Shown here: positions 27,642-36,819 of the stretch, piece after piece
Position numbering within the stretch: position 1 is the stretch's first letter
Layout: each line of letters starts with the position of its first letter
Assembly: GCF_040215725.1 (NCBI RefSeq)
Contig: NZ_CP157967.1
Location: 1,116,001-1,180,000 of the forward strand
DNA length: 64,000 nucleotides
DNA from: Rhizobium sp. ZPR4
GTDB lineage: Bacteria > Pseudomonadota > Alphaproteobacteria > Rhizobiales > Rhizobiaceae
Direction: 5' to 3'
Translations under genes and position numbers: made by a program
Notes under the pieces: generated by a model
What the model was told of the DNA's origin: nothing
Seen by the model: only the letters and a program-made list of their open reading frames with translations
Database searches by the model: none

Positions 27642-30395
27642 TTGCGCAAGGCCTTCGTCATTGGGTTGGGCCAGTTTGCGGACGTGAGAATTCCCGCTTT
27701 GCCAGCGGCGGAGAAGGACGCCGAAGCAATTCTTGCCACTTTGACCGATCCGGTTATTGGGAGCGTCGATCCGGAGCAAACGCGGCTGCTGCTCTCGCCT
27801 ACACATAATATGCTCCGCGCCGCCTTGTCAGCTTTCCTCGCCGGGATGATGGAGGGGGACGAGTTCGTCCTGTTTCTGGCGGGCCATGCCTATCCACAAT
27901 CCTCAGGCCGTCTCATCTTTCCCTGCCAGGATAGCCGCATCGACAGGCTCAGCACAACCGGATTCTCCGAACGTGATTTGCATTTGCTGATCGCTGAGCG
28001 GCCGGGATTGCGTGGCATCTTGGTCTTGGACACCTGTTTTGCAGGATCTTTCGGTCAGGTGAAGTCGGCGCTAAAGGCACGAGGTGAGCAGCCCTTAATA
28101 CCGCCGCCTCCGGAGCAATCGGCTCTCGCCATCATCTATTCGGCGCGTGCTCGCGAACTAGCCTACGAATCCAGCGATTCGGGGTTGTTTACCGGATTGC
28201 TGATCGAAGGTCTTCGTGCTGGTGCCGGGTGCCCTGAGACACAGCAGCATGTGACCCCAGCGGATATCGTCGACTGGATCAAAGCGAAGATGCGCTACGC
28301 TAAGCTTTCCGAGCAATTTTGGCCCGGTCTGCGAGAGGGCAAGGCCGTCGCTGGTCTTGCCCTAAGTCGCAATCCGGGCTTTTCGGTTGATGCACGGATT
28401 GGCGATGCCGCGGAGGCGAGAGCCGAGCGTACACTTGCTAAGATAGTGATGCGCATGACTGGCGCGGAAGACGGATACAGCAAATTGCGCGGACTTGCCG
28501 AGTTCGCGGGCAAGGACCAACCGCTGCCTCCGGAAGAGGGCGCGGAAATCGTCAGGGTGACGAAACGAGAGGTGGCCGTTGGCTGGTTCCGCGGCATCGC
28601 TGGCGGTGCGTTTCTCACATTTCTTGCTTTCATTATTTTTTCGGATGACTCTAAACTCAGCCTCATGGCCGCGGTGATAGTGGCATTTGTTCTCGTTGTT
28701 CCCGCTCTCGTTGAGACCCTTTCCCATGATCGAAGGATCCACTTTCTGCTCTTCAACATCGATGGGTTTGTATTAAGCAAAGGGCACCGCAACGACCAGA
28801 GAGTCGAAATCTATATCTGGTCCGATGTGACCGCTGTTCGAATAGAGAGCGTCATTAACCAAGGCGGCTTTAAGTCCTCGAAACTCGTCATAGAAGCCCG
28901 CGGTAAAGGTCTACCCCTCGAGATTGACGAGAGTACTTATCCCGTAAAGATCGAAGTGCTTCGGGAGATGTTTCTGCGCTGGCTACACATGCGGATGAGC
29001 ATTATGCCGGTCCCGAAGGTAGCGCCCCTAAAATTAGCTGAAGGCGACGGCGAGATGCCGTTCCAACGCGTCATGACCGCTGCTGCCTTGGTCGGCGTAT
29101 GGGATTACTCGCATCTGCCGCGGTTAAGTGCCCCGGAGCATGATTTGACGCGGCTAAACGCAGTCTTAGCTCAATGCGGAGTCACTGCTGCAACGTGCGC
29201 CAATCCCGAACTTGCGGCATTTGAGTCTTGGCTGGGTGACAGCGTGTACGCGGCCGCCGGTCAGATATTGCTCCTTGTCTTCAGTGGCCACGGCATTGTA
29301 GCCGGCGACGAGTTAATGTTGGCCTTTCCCGGAACCCGCCCGGAACGGCTTGCTGAGACCGCTTTTCCCGTTGCTAAGCTGGTCGATGTTGCCGCCGATG
29401 CGCGCGTGCGCCATCTTATTCTCGTGCTGGATTGCTGCATGTCCGGTGCGAGCGGCGCAGCCTTAGGATTGACGGAGGCGAACCTTTCTGAACTCTTCGA
29501 GACTGACCGCGGATTGATCACCGTCCTCGCCGCCACCGCCGATGATCAGGAGGCATATGCGCCACAGGGGGCGCCCAGCTTCTTCACGGCGGCTATAGCG
29601 GATGCAATTGAAGCCTGCCTCGCTTTGAAGCGGCAAGCTAGTCTCATTGCAATCAGTGACGAGGCAGCTGAACGTCTAAGCGATATCGGTCTTGGCCAGC
29701 GACACTGGCGTTTCGCTTCTGACGCCGCACATGGAATAGCCTTGTCGCCGCCGCCGACGATCGGAGATAAGGTTGCCGAGCAGCATGCCTCGATCGAATT
29801 GAAGCAACTCACCTCTCTGCGCCATCTATGGGAGTATGTCGCAGTTGCTGAATTTTCAACTGGCGATTACTCAGTCGAGATCAGCTTCGGCGGCAAGGCT
29901 ATCGGTAAGGTGTTCGTAATCGCTCCTTGGAAAGCCTATGCGGTGCCTCGTGGATGCTCCATCCCGCTGATCTTTATTACAGTCCTGGCAGCGCTAACAT
30001 ATCTATTGTCGGCAATGTATTCCGAATTCATGTGGGCGGCGCTAATCGGCGCGGGACTTGGCTTGCTACTGCGAGGCTCGCGTAAACCGCGATCATCGCT
30101 GGTCGTTAGCGTGTATGGCATTGCCAAGGATGGAGTGCTGTACCCAAGCGTCAACATTGCTTCAACTCTGGTTTCGAGCTCACGCTATAGGGTTGAAAGC
30201 GGAGGGGAAACGACCACACAGGAATGGCAACTATATGAACGCGATGGTAAAAAGACGGTCTTGGCGCAGAGTGCAGAGCCTTGGGGAGAGTCCATCGAGG
30301 CGATGCAGCAGGCCGCTGATAAATTCCTCGCTGAGGGCAAGATCGAGGCCTTGAATGATCTCCTCAGCGTACAATTTCAACACGGAGAACCTTAA
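27642..30395 (+). CDS. Double-caspase membrane protein
   Basis: 917 residues, TTG start. Caspase domain 1 (about 1-240) has the dyad His82 (FLAGHAYP) and Cys132 (LVLDTCFAGSF). Two membrane helices (318-334, 341-360) are followed by a PH-like segment (366-450). Caspase domain 2 (about 475-745) has His550 (VFSGHGIV) and Cys599 (LDCCMSGAS). Two more helices (about 766-805) and a small soluble tail end the protein. Both peptidase dyads are intact, which is unusual. Together with EACC1 it forms a predicted suicide or immune protease module; the trigger and substrate are unknown. Confidence 0.85.
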   Translation: MRKAFVIGLGQFADVRIPALPAAEKDAEAILATLTDPVIGSVDPEQTRLLLSPTHNMLRAALSAFLAGMMEGDEFVLFLAGHAYPQSSGRLIFPCQDSRIDRLSTTGFSERDLHLLIAERPGLRGILVLDTCFAGSFGQVKSALKARGEQPLIPPPPEQSALAIIYSARARELAYESSDSGLFTGLLIEGLRAGAGCPETQQHVTPADIVDWIKAKMRYAKLSEQFWPGLREGKAVAGLALSRNPGFSVDARIGDAAEARAERTLAKIVMRMTGAEDGYSKLRGLAEFAGKDQPLPPEEGAEIVRVTKREVAVGWFRGIAGGAFLTFLAFIIFSDDSKLSLMAAVIVAFVLVVPALVETLSHDRRIHFLLFNIDGFVLSKGHRNDQRVEIYIWSDVTAVRIESVINQGGFKSSKLVIEARGKGLPLEIDESTYPVKIEVLREMFLRWLHMRMSIMPVPKVAPLKLAEGDGEMPFQRVMTAAALVGVWDYSHLPRLSAPEHDLTRLNAVLAQCGVTAATCANPELAAFESWLGDSVYAAAGQILLLVFSGHGIVAGDELMLAFPGTRPERLAETAFPVAKLVDVAADARVRHLILVLDCCMSGASGAALGLTEANLSELFETDRGLITVLAATADDQEAYAPQGAPSFFTAAIADAIEACLALKRQASLIAISDEAAERLSDIGLGQRHWRFASDAAHGIALSPPPTIGDKVAEQHASIELKQLTSLRHLWEYVAVAEFSTGDYSVEISFGGKAIGKVFVIAPWKAYAVPRGCSIPLIFITVLAALTYLLSAMYSEFMWAALIGAGLGLLLRGSRKPRSSLVVSVYGIAKDGVLYPSVNIASTLVSSSRYRVESGGETTTQEWQLYERDGKKTVLAQSAEPWGESIEAMQQAADKFLAEGKIEALNDLLSVQFQHGEP

Positions 30396-30474
30396 AGAGC
30401 CTAGGTTTTGGGCTGGCTTCTGGTTTTCGTACGAAGAATTTCCAATCACATTCTGAAGGTGAGAGGCGAGCGTG

Positions 30475-30721
30475 GTGACGCAAAGGTGACACTGGAACGA
30501 TTGGATAGAGAGCATATCGTGCAAAGTATTGAAAAACTTGGCGCACCCGACGCGATTCGAACGCATGACCCCTTCCTTCGGAGCCGCTCATGGGCATATT
30601 TCGACTGTCAGGAAATATGTCCAGCGATATGTAATTGCGTCATTTTTTCTATTTTTATAGTCGTCATTACTTCATTTCTTGCGTCACCAATGCTATAAAT
30701 TGGTGACACGAAAGTGACGCA
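30475..30721. repeat. Repeated GTGACGCA motifs around the integrase attachment site
   Basis: Copies at 30475-30482 (+), 30636-30643 (-, one mismatch), 30680-30687 (-) and 30714-30721 (+) bracket the tRNA-Arg remnant and end 2 bp before the integrase start. A palindrome GTCACCAAT / ATTGGTGAC (30683-30691, 30699-30707) lies among them. These are good candidates for integrase arm-type sites or an autoregulatory operator. Confidence 0.6.
30539..30583 (-). tRNA. 3' fragment of a tRNA-Arg(CCG)-like gene, attachment site
   Basis: On the minus strand: anticodon loop CTCCGAA, T-arm ATGCG-TTCGAAT-CGCGT, acceptor CGGGTGC, G, CCA. The 5' part of the anticodon stem no longer pairs, so identity ends at the loop. 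It lies 140 bp upstream of the integrase gene and in the same orientation as the tRNA-Leu fragment. Confidence 0.7.
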
Positions 30722-30723
30722 GA

Positions 30724-32106
30724 ATGCCGAAACTATATTTGACCGACTCCGTGGTTCTGACACTAAATTGCCAGTCCGGAAGACGGCAGGAGTTTTATTG
30801 GGATCATCCCGTCGGAATCGACGGACGTACCCGTAATGGTTCGGTTTCTGGCCTGGGTCTGAGAGTCACCAATCTGGGAAGACGCTCGTTCATTCACGAC
30901 TATCGGTTCAAGGGCGAGCGCTATCGGAAAATTCTCGGCACTCCCGCCAACGTGAGTGTAGCATCTGTTCGGCTGCTCGTTGGCGAACGGCTGAAGGAGC
31001 TTGAGGCGGGCAAGAATCCTGATGCGGATACACCAGCGGAGTCGAAGGCTGAAGATACCGAACTGCTCACTGTTCGCGCCGTAATTGACCAGTATTGGCA
31101 AAGCTACGTTCATACGCTATCGGCAGGATACCAGGATGCGTTCGCACTATACGTAGCGAACTGGCGAAAGAGAGCGCCGCAAACGGCGTCCAAACGCGGC
31201 CAGAATATCAAGAAAAGTTATACCGACTTTGGCACAATGTTCGCCGATCGCTCTTTCGCGTCGATCAAGCCATTGGACATTGAACGCTATCAAAAGCAAT
31301 TCACAGCGCCATCCAGCCACAACGACGCATTGAAGCATATCAGGGCAGTATTTAATTGGGCAAACCGCATGCAATTGGTCGACATGCGGAATCCCTGTGA
31401 TCCAATTCGGCTGCAAAAGGTCATTCGCCGCCGCCGCGACTATTCTACGGAACAGATCCGCCAGATTGCAGCCCACATCTTCTATCCGGTCCTGGACGCC
31501 GTGCCTGAGATCGAAGGTCTCATCGGCTTTCAAAAGCGGAATGCAGTCCTCGCCAAGGCGGCGGTAGTGGCCGCCAACGACCAGATGCTGGAACTGTGCA
31601 ACCTGATGGGTATCCTGTTCCTGACCATGGCTCGGCCGAGCGACCTAGCCACGGCCAAATTCGAGCATTTCGACCTCGAAAAACTCATATGGCACAAGCA
31701 CAATACCAAGGGCATCAAGTTATCCCGTTCGGTCTATGAGTATGCGTACCGTTCGGTACCTATCCATGCTCGGGTGGCCGGCATGGTAAAGGCACAGCGG
31801 GCTCGCTGGCCTGAAAGTGAGCTTCTGTTTCCGTCGCATACCGATGAGTCCAAGCCGCGCGACAACTTCCGTCGCGGGCTGGCGCGCTTCAAAGCTTTAC
31901 CGGACGTGCCGGAGTATTTCCAACTGTATGACCTGAAGCGTATTGCGATTTCGCTGATGCTAGCAGGGCAGGGCGTCTCACACGAAGCCATCTCCCACTA
32001 CGTTGACCACAAGGGAAACCTTGAGACCACGATGATCTATGACCTCGGCCTAGTGGATCCGATGCGGCCGGTCACTGAAAAGCTCGGCGCTCTACTCGGC
32101 GTCTAA
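30724..32106 (+). CDS. int: Tyrosine recombinase / integrase
   Basis: 460 residues. The N-terminal arm-DNA-binding domain is of the P4/DUF4102-like type (GLGLRVTNLGRRSFIHDYRFKG). A core-binding SAM-like domain follows (about 115-225). Catalytic residues are Arg in TMARPSDL, Lys in HNTKGIKL, Arg in YDLKRIA (the usual His of HxxR is Asp), His in YVDHKG, and the Tyr nucleophile in TMIYDL. It is full length, starts at ATG 30724, and sits next to the tRNA-Arg remnant, so it probably mediated that insertion. Confidence 0.9.
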   Translation: MPKLYLTDSVVLTLNCQSGRRQEFYWDHPVGIDGRTRNGSVSGLGLRVTNLGRRSFIHDYRFKGERYRKILGTPANVSVASVRLLVGERLKELEAGKNPDADTPAESKAEDTELLTVRAVIDQYWQSYVHTLSAGYQDAFALYVANWRKRAPQTASKRGQNIKKSYTDFGTMFADRSFASIKPLDIERYQKQFTAPSSHNDALKHIRAVFNWANRMQLVDMRNPCDPIRLQKVIRRRRDYSTEQIRQIAAHIFYPVLDAVPEIEGLIGFQKRNAVLAKAAVVAANDQMLELCNLMGILFLTMARPSDLATAKFEHFDLEKLIWHKHNTKGIKLSRSVYEYAYRSVPIHARVAGMVKAQRARWPESELLFPSHTDESKPRDNFRRGLARFKALPDVPEYFQLYDLKRIAISLMLAGQGVSHEAISHYVDHKGNLETTMIYDLGLVDPMRPVTEKLGALLGV

Positions 32107-32189
32107 TCCTTGACGTCATTTTCTGGTTGTGCGGCAATGAACTGCGGTCATATCGGATCGCCCAATCCTACCGATGAAAGTCATTGCCC

Positions 32190-32585
32190 ATGGAAGTCCT
32201 CCAGGCCGTCGTGCTGACCAACGTTCAACTGCGCGAGATGTTGACGGAGGCCGCAAAGCAAGGTGCCGTTCTCGCCGTCGACGAACTTCGGAACCAGCTT
32301 CAGCAGTCACCCGAAGAGGCCACCCTGCGCAAGCTTCGGTGCTACCTTGCCGATCCGGCCTCGATCTCTAATCCGCACGACCTTTGGGCGCATAGCGGCA
32401 TTATCTGCAACATCGAACCGACGCCGCGCGGCAAGCCAAAATCATCCGCATGGTTCATGAAGTTTCAGCGCGAAACCCATCTCAATGAATGTTTCAGCCG
32501 CTCAAGCCCGGCCTATGGACGCCGCCGCGAATGGTCTTTCTTTGATATCAAGCTTGCTTGGAATTCGTATTATCGCAGGCAATAA
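32190..32585 (+). CDS. Hypothetical protein next to the integrase
   Basis: 131 residues from ATG 32190. An N-terminal helix (LTNVQLREMLTEAAKQGAVLAVDELRNQL) precedes an uncharacterised C-terminus. The position right after int would suit an excisionase or element-specific factor, but no HTH is evident. Unrecognised. Confidence 0.5.
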   Translation: MEVLQAVVLTNVQLREMLTEAAKQGAVLAVDELRNQLQQSPEEATLRKLRCYLADPASISNPHDLWAHSGIICNIEPTPRGKPKSSAWFMKFQRETHLNECFSRSSPAYGRRREWSFFDIKLAWNSYYRRQ

Positions 32586-32617
32586 CTTTGGCGTAGATTC
32601 CGTGCCCGGTGGACCGA

Positions 32618-33739
32618 CTAGCCAAACAAATCAGCTACAGCAAAAAGCTCGCGATCGTTATCGCGCTTACTTCCTTTGGGAGCTTTCCGATCGGCTTGTT
32701 TCAAAGTTGAGACATGCTGATTTGTCGACGCGCCAGTGGATTTCACCAAGCCGCCTGACGGCAGGGCCCATTTGGGAGGAAAGAACAGACTCATATCGCT
32801 ATTGCCGGCATTGTACTTGGCCTTGATACGGCTGCGGGCGCTGGCAAGCTCAGGTACGGCTTCACGGCAATATTTATCCAGTTCGCAAAACAGCCCTTGG
32901 CAATCAATTCCGTGTAATTTTCGCCCAAACAGCCCGTTGAATGGCAATTCAAGCCGCGCGAATTCATCGTCTTGCTGTTCCACCATCCATAAAATTGTAT
33001 CTGCCGGGCTGAAATCGCCAAGATCGGTAAAAGCCTTCTTTAAGCCGCGCAACGCGCCCGGACCAGCCTGCGTGTAGTCGTTCTCGCTGAAGTGAACGAG
33101 ATCGGAATAATTGAGGTCGATGGCAGTCTGATAGGCCATAAACGGTCCCATCAGCGGAAAGCTTTGTAGAAGTCCGACAACAGCCTCGAGTGATGGAAGT
33201 TGCAACACGCGTTCAGCGCAAGCCTGCTCTAGGAACATGTGCTTGAAAAGAGCGACATGGTTGCGATGCTTTTCATCAAAGCCGAAAGCCTTGTTGGCGC
33301 AAAGAATGAACGCCCCGGTATATAATCCGCCGTTAACAGCCTTTACCCGATCCAGAGCTTTCTCAAACGCGCCATTCCGAAGGTGTTCAATGCGTGGCGG
33401 ACCACCTAATTCTGCCGTGATGCCACGCCATGTCTCGATATTGCTGAATGTACGAAAGGCAACAATCTGGAAGATGCGATCCCGAGCCGTGCTTTCGAGA
33501 TCCTGAGCATAGGCAACGTCGCGTATCATGAATTGGGAGACGCGATCGGCAGCTCGAAACACATTGCAGAACTTGAAAGTTTGCAGGATCGGATCGTCTG
33601 ACCATGGCCAGCTCTTGCCCGCTAGACGAGCTTCAAAGGCTGCTTGCCGTCTGGAAGCAAAAGTCCAGTAAAGTTCATAAACCCCGCGTCTCGGCTTCGG
33701 GGGCGAACGGCGGATGCTGTGAGTTGCGAACTTGTTCAT
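32618..33739 (-). CDS. Alpha-glutamyl/putrescinyl thymine pyrophosphorylase-like (HMUDK helical superfamily)
   Basis: 373 residues. The family motif FCNVFRAADRVSQFMI (about 57-72), the mid-protein GPFMAYQTAIDLNYS, and GPGALRGL match the helical 5-hmdU DNA kinase / thymine-pyrophosphorylase superfamily known from hypermodified phages. These enzymes activate 5-hydroxymethyluracil in DNA for later replacement of the pyrophosphate by another group. The start overlaps the stop of the upstream methyltransferase gene (ATGA), forming a three-gene operon with 33736-36293. Confidence 0.75.
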   Translation of the reverse strand: MNKFATHSIRRSPPKPRRGVYELYWTFASRRQAAFEARLAGKSWPWSDDPILQTFKFCNVFRAADRVSQFMIRDVAYAQDLESTARDRIFQIVAFRTFSNIETWRGITAELGGPPRIEHLRNGAFEKALDRVKAVNGGLYTGAFILCANKAFGFDEKHRNHVALFKHMFLEQACAERVLQLPSLEAVVGLLQSFPLMGPFMAYQTAIDLNYSDLVHFSENDYTQAGPGALRGLKKAFTDLGDFSPADTILWMVEQQDDEFARLELPFNGLFGRKLHGIDCQGLFCELDKYCREAVPELASARSRIKAKYNAGNSDMSLFFPPKWALPSGGLVKSTGASTNQHVSTLKQADRKAPKGSKRDNDRELFAVADLFG

Positions 33740-34695
33740 CGTTGCCTCAAGAATACTCCAGTACCGTGGAGGTTGAAATAACGATCGTCAGCGGCAAGTG
33801 CCTTTGCCGCTATTCGTTCACCGATCGTATCGAGATGCCGGTCGTGACCGGTCCAATGATCAAATACAATGGCGCCACCTACCAACGTGCGCTCAGCTAT
33901 GACACGAATAATTGCCCTTGCCGAGGTGAAATTGTCAGTATCCACGAAAGACAGTACAAGGTCCTGATCACCGAGTCGCGACGCCGTCCGGACCACATCT
34001 CCTTCGACAACTTCTACGTTTCGCCCGGCAAATACCGCCTTGACCATATCGACGTCCAGAAAGACGCAATCGGGATGAGCGTACATATCGAGCGCACTAC
34101 GCCTTGGTGGAAAACCACTGAAAGTATCAAACCCGAATACTTTCCAGTCAGCGCCTATTTCTTCGATAAACCTCGAAATAAGCATCGTGGTTCCGCCTTT
34201 GAACATCCCAAATTCGGCCACCGCGCCTTTGAGGCCTAAGCGATGAGCGTTTCGAAGGCATTGATAGATGTGGATCAAGCAGTTTTGGTATCCATTCGCG
34301 AATGACGGAATAAAATTCTCCTGTCGAATTCGGTCAAAAACGGGATCACGGAATACAAAATGTGAAAATCCACCAATAAGAAGCTTGGTACCGGGAGGAA
34401 CCAACTCGGCAACCGCTTCCAGCAGGAGTTCCTTTCCTGCATCTTCCGCAATCAGAACAATATCCGGGCTTTCGTGGGCGAGCATGTCCAGAGGTTTGAC
34501 GGACGCGCTGCCAGTGTTTGCCAAGGGAGCAAAGATACCGAGTAGCACAATAGCACCCAGCGAAAAGACTGCTTCACTCGCCAATTCAATGGCGGTCGGT
34601 GTCCATCCAACGATTGCTACTTTGGATGGCTGTGGGCGGTTTACTACTTCATCGAGCAGCTTCTTTTTGAGTTTCGCGAGATCTTCTGCATTCAT
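33736..34695 (-). CDS. TylF/macrocin-O-methyltransferase-like protein with extra N-terminal Rossmann domain
   Basis: 319 residues from ATG 34695. The N-terminal half is a separate Rossmann-like fold (VAIVGWTPTAIELASEAVF, then VLIAEDAGKELLLEAV). The C-terminal half carries the TylF pattern: AEFGMFKGGTTMLISRF, FGFDTFSGFP, VSFVDTDNFTSA and GGAIVFDHW, typical of SAM-dependent O-methyltransferases acting on sugars. Overlaps of 4 bp with both neighbours show tight coupling. In this context it may modify the group added to DNA, or act on another nucleotide sugar; this is inference. Confidence 0.65.
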   Translation of the reverse strand: MNAEDLAKLKKKLLDEVVNRPQPSKVAIVGWTPTAIELASEAVFSLGAIVLLGIFAPLANTGSASVKPLDMLAHESPDIVLIAEDAGKELLLEAVAELVPPGTKLLIGGFSHFVFRDPVFDRIRQENFIPSFANGYQNCLIHIYQCLRNAHRLGLKGAVAEFGMFKGGTTMLISRFIEEIGADWKVFGFDTFSGFPPRRSALDMYAHPDCVFLDVDMVKAVFAGRNVEVVEGDVVRTASRLGDQDLVLSFVDTDNFTSARAIIRVIAERTLVGGAIVFDHWTGHDRHLDTIGERIAAKALAADDRYFNLHGTGVFLRQR

Positions 34696-36293
34696 GATAT
34701 AAGTTCCGCCCTGACGAATTTTGCCGCTGAGACCTGATCTTCGTTCAGGACCTTGGCTACTAGACGGCCGGCCGCCGCAGCGAGATGGCCTGCCTGGATC
34801 AATCTGTGGTCCTTTCCCGTGTTGGCTTCTGCTGCCCGCCAACATGTGTCGAAATGACCGACGATGTCTTGAACAAGCTCTTGGAATTGTTGGTCAGGCG
34901 GCTCGAGGTCGAGCCCATCGATGAGTGCGTTAAAATTGACATCGTGACTGCTCAAAGGCTGTGGTACTCCCACCGGCAGCAAAATTCCGTCCGCCAAGCT
35001 CTCGGCCAAAAACAACCGGTATTTCTCCGCATAGACGAGAAGATCGACCGCAGTATCCAACATGGTCTCGCCTTTCATGACGGCACCGGTCGACACCAAC
35101 GTTTCCAACCTGTCTGATTTCCGGGCGATATTCGGAAGGATACTGACCAATTCTCCGCGACGCTTCCACGAGCTTCCGTATGCCCGGTCTTTCATTGAGT
35201 GAAGACTTTTGATTGCGGCTTTGAAGTCATCGGGGCGATTGGTCGTGCGGTTGCTGCACGCATCGAAGAAGTTTGCGATTGGAACTTGGGGTATATCATC
35301 TCGCAAAGCCGGATATGTCCGCCCAAGCTGATCATACATCGCCGCTGCGTAGTCATCCGCCGGAAGCCCGGCGAGTTCGCTCTTTAGCCGGTCAATACCC
35401 CAGCGTTCGTGCGCCCAACGCACATGAACCAGCGCGAGCCCGCTATCGAGCAATGGATCACCCGTGCGACCATGACCAAAGAGGGAAACAGTTGGATTGG
35501 CCCGGATTACTCGTTCCAAACTGAACCACTGATCGAGCTTTGTCTGGAATTCGTCCCAGGACGTTTCAAAGCGTAGACGCTTAACCCCGAAGTCATATGG
35601 TGTAAGATCATGGAACTGCTCAACCATTTGTCGGCCGCGTTCGTAGTGCCGATCGTACAAATGGAAAGATGTGGCAAAATACGATGCCCGGCCGACTTCC
35701 AGACCCAACCAGTGGGCCATTAATTCGTGGAGGATGCTCCATTCGAAGGAGTTGACCCCGGAGAATCCCCACATCGCATCATTGCTACGGATGGCCACGC
35801 TCAAATGCAGCTTGCCATCCCTCGCAATCCAGCTCAGCCAGTTGTTGCAGGGGATGTCTTGCGAATCGACGAAATCCTGTCCTGGATCAAAGAGTACCAT
35901 TACAGCTCGCCGGCTTACCGTATCGGCGAGAAGCAACTTTCGCACTTCGTCAATCTGGTCAACGTTGCCAGACCAATGCCGCAACCGAGGCCCATAGCCT
36001 CCGCGCCAGGTATGACCATCATCCGAATACTCGGCAGCCCTCGGCAGGTAACCTTCCAGCCAGGCAAAATCATTGCGACCGGCTAATACCCACATTGTTT
36101 CAGCAAACTGGGCGAACACATCGTTATGCCGTTTCGGTAGGAATAGATAACGTTCCAGCGGTCGCTCAAGAACTGTCACTCTTTCGATCAGCTCGCGAGT
36201 CTGCTTGCCGCGAACGACCACTTCCGAGCCATATTGCAGTACATCCGCCACACTGGCTGCTGTGGCGAAACTAATATTCCGATAGCTTGGCAT
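34692..36293 (-). CDS. Thymidylate-synthase-like pyrimidine hydroxymethylase with C-terminal helical domain
   Basis: 533 residues. Residues 30-250 follow thymidylate synthase: AETMWVLAGRNDFAWL, DDGHTWRGGYG, catalytic Cys149 (IPCNNWLSW), RSND (169-172, phosphate), Asn181 in the PFN-equivalent position, and FHLYDRH. Asn181, rather than the Asp of dCMP hydroxymethylases, points to dUMP as substrate. Residues 290-530 are helical; LDTAVDLLVYAEKYRLFL resembles the Nmad1/DUF1599 helix. Likely product 5-hydroxymethyl-dUMP, the precursor for DNA thymine hypermodification. Confidence 0.75.
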   Translation of the reverse strand: MPSYRNISFATAASVADVLQYGSEVVVRGKQTRELIERVTVLERPLERYLFLPKRHNDVFAQFAETMWVLAGRNDFAWLEGYLPRAAEYSDDGHTWRGGYGPRLRHWSGNVDQIDEVRKLLLADTVSRRAVMVLFDPGQDFVDSQDIPCNNWLSWIARDGKLHLSVAIRSNDAMWGFSGVNSFEWSILHELMAHWLGLEVGRASYFATSFHLYDRHYERGRQMVEQFHDLTPYDFGVKRLRFETSWDEFQTKLDQWFSLERVIRANPTVSLFGHGRTGDPLLDSGLALVHVRWAHERWGIDRLKSELAGLPADDYAAAMYDQLGRTYPALRDDIPQVPIANFFDACSNRTTNRPDDFKAAIKSLHSMKDRAYGSSWKRRGELVSILPNIARKSDRLETLVSTGAVMKGETMLDTAVDLLVYAEKYRLFLAESLADGILLPVGVPQPLSSHDVNFNALIDGLDLEPPDQQFQELVQDIVGHFDTCWRAAEANTGKDHRLIQAGHLAAAAGRLVAKVLNEDQVSAAKFVRAELIS

Positions 36294-36381
36294 TGCCCAA
36301 CCCTGCGTTTACTGAATCGGACTCGACATGCAACATAAAATACGTAAACAATCGTAATGCCAACTAAAATCGGAGGTTAAG

Positions 36382-36813
36382 TTGGACTGCGATAAAGTAA
36401 AGGTATACGTGTGCCCCGTTGTAGGCCGCGAAAAGGAGATTGCGAAGATCAAGGAGATCATCGTTAGCCTGGGCAGCGACATAGTATGCTCGGAAAAGCA
36501 AGATCTCGTCGGATTCCGGCAATGCGTTGATCAGGCCGATGTGGTCGCAATTCTCATCTGTGCGGAAACCGATAACGAAGCGTATCGAGAGGTGATCGAA
36601 TACGCAGCGAAGACGGGAAAACGCGTCGTTGGAATTTGGCTCGAAGACGGGGCCGCTCCTAGGCTTCCCGCCATTCTGGATCGCCTTGGGGACGGTGCAA
36701 TTCTGCCAACTAAGGAAAACATCGAGAAGGCAGTTATTTGCGGAGATAGTATCTGGCAGTTACCCGCTGGGGATGAGCGACCGACACAGAGAACACCACG
36801 GCACAAAGGTTGA
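36382..36813 (+). CDS. TIR-like / nucleotide-binding-fold small protein
   Basis: 143 residues, TTG start with CGGAGG nearby. Rossmann-like strands VYVCPVV, DIVCSEK, DVVAILICAET and KRVVGIWLED, with a helix YREVIEYAAKTGK between the third and fourth, match TIR-like (DUF1863) or deoxyribosyltransferase-like folds. A catalytic Glu in that helix is possible. It is divergent from the hypermodification operon and 6 bp before the Nmad2 gene, so it belongs to the same module. Assignment is tentative. Confidence 0.5.
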   Translation: MDCDKVKVYVCPVVGREKEIAKIKEIIVSLGSDIVCSEKQDLVGFRQCVDQADVVAILICAETDNEAYREVIEYAAKTGKRVVGIWLEDGAAPRLPAILDRLGDGAILPTKENIEKAVICGDSIWQLPAGDERPTQRTPRHKG

Positions 36814-36819
36814 CTGCAT

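Noticed and set aside
30408..30698. 96-residue frame over the tRNA-Arg remnant
   Set aside because: It reads through the tRNA fragment and integrase motifs; not a gene.
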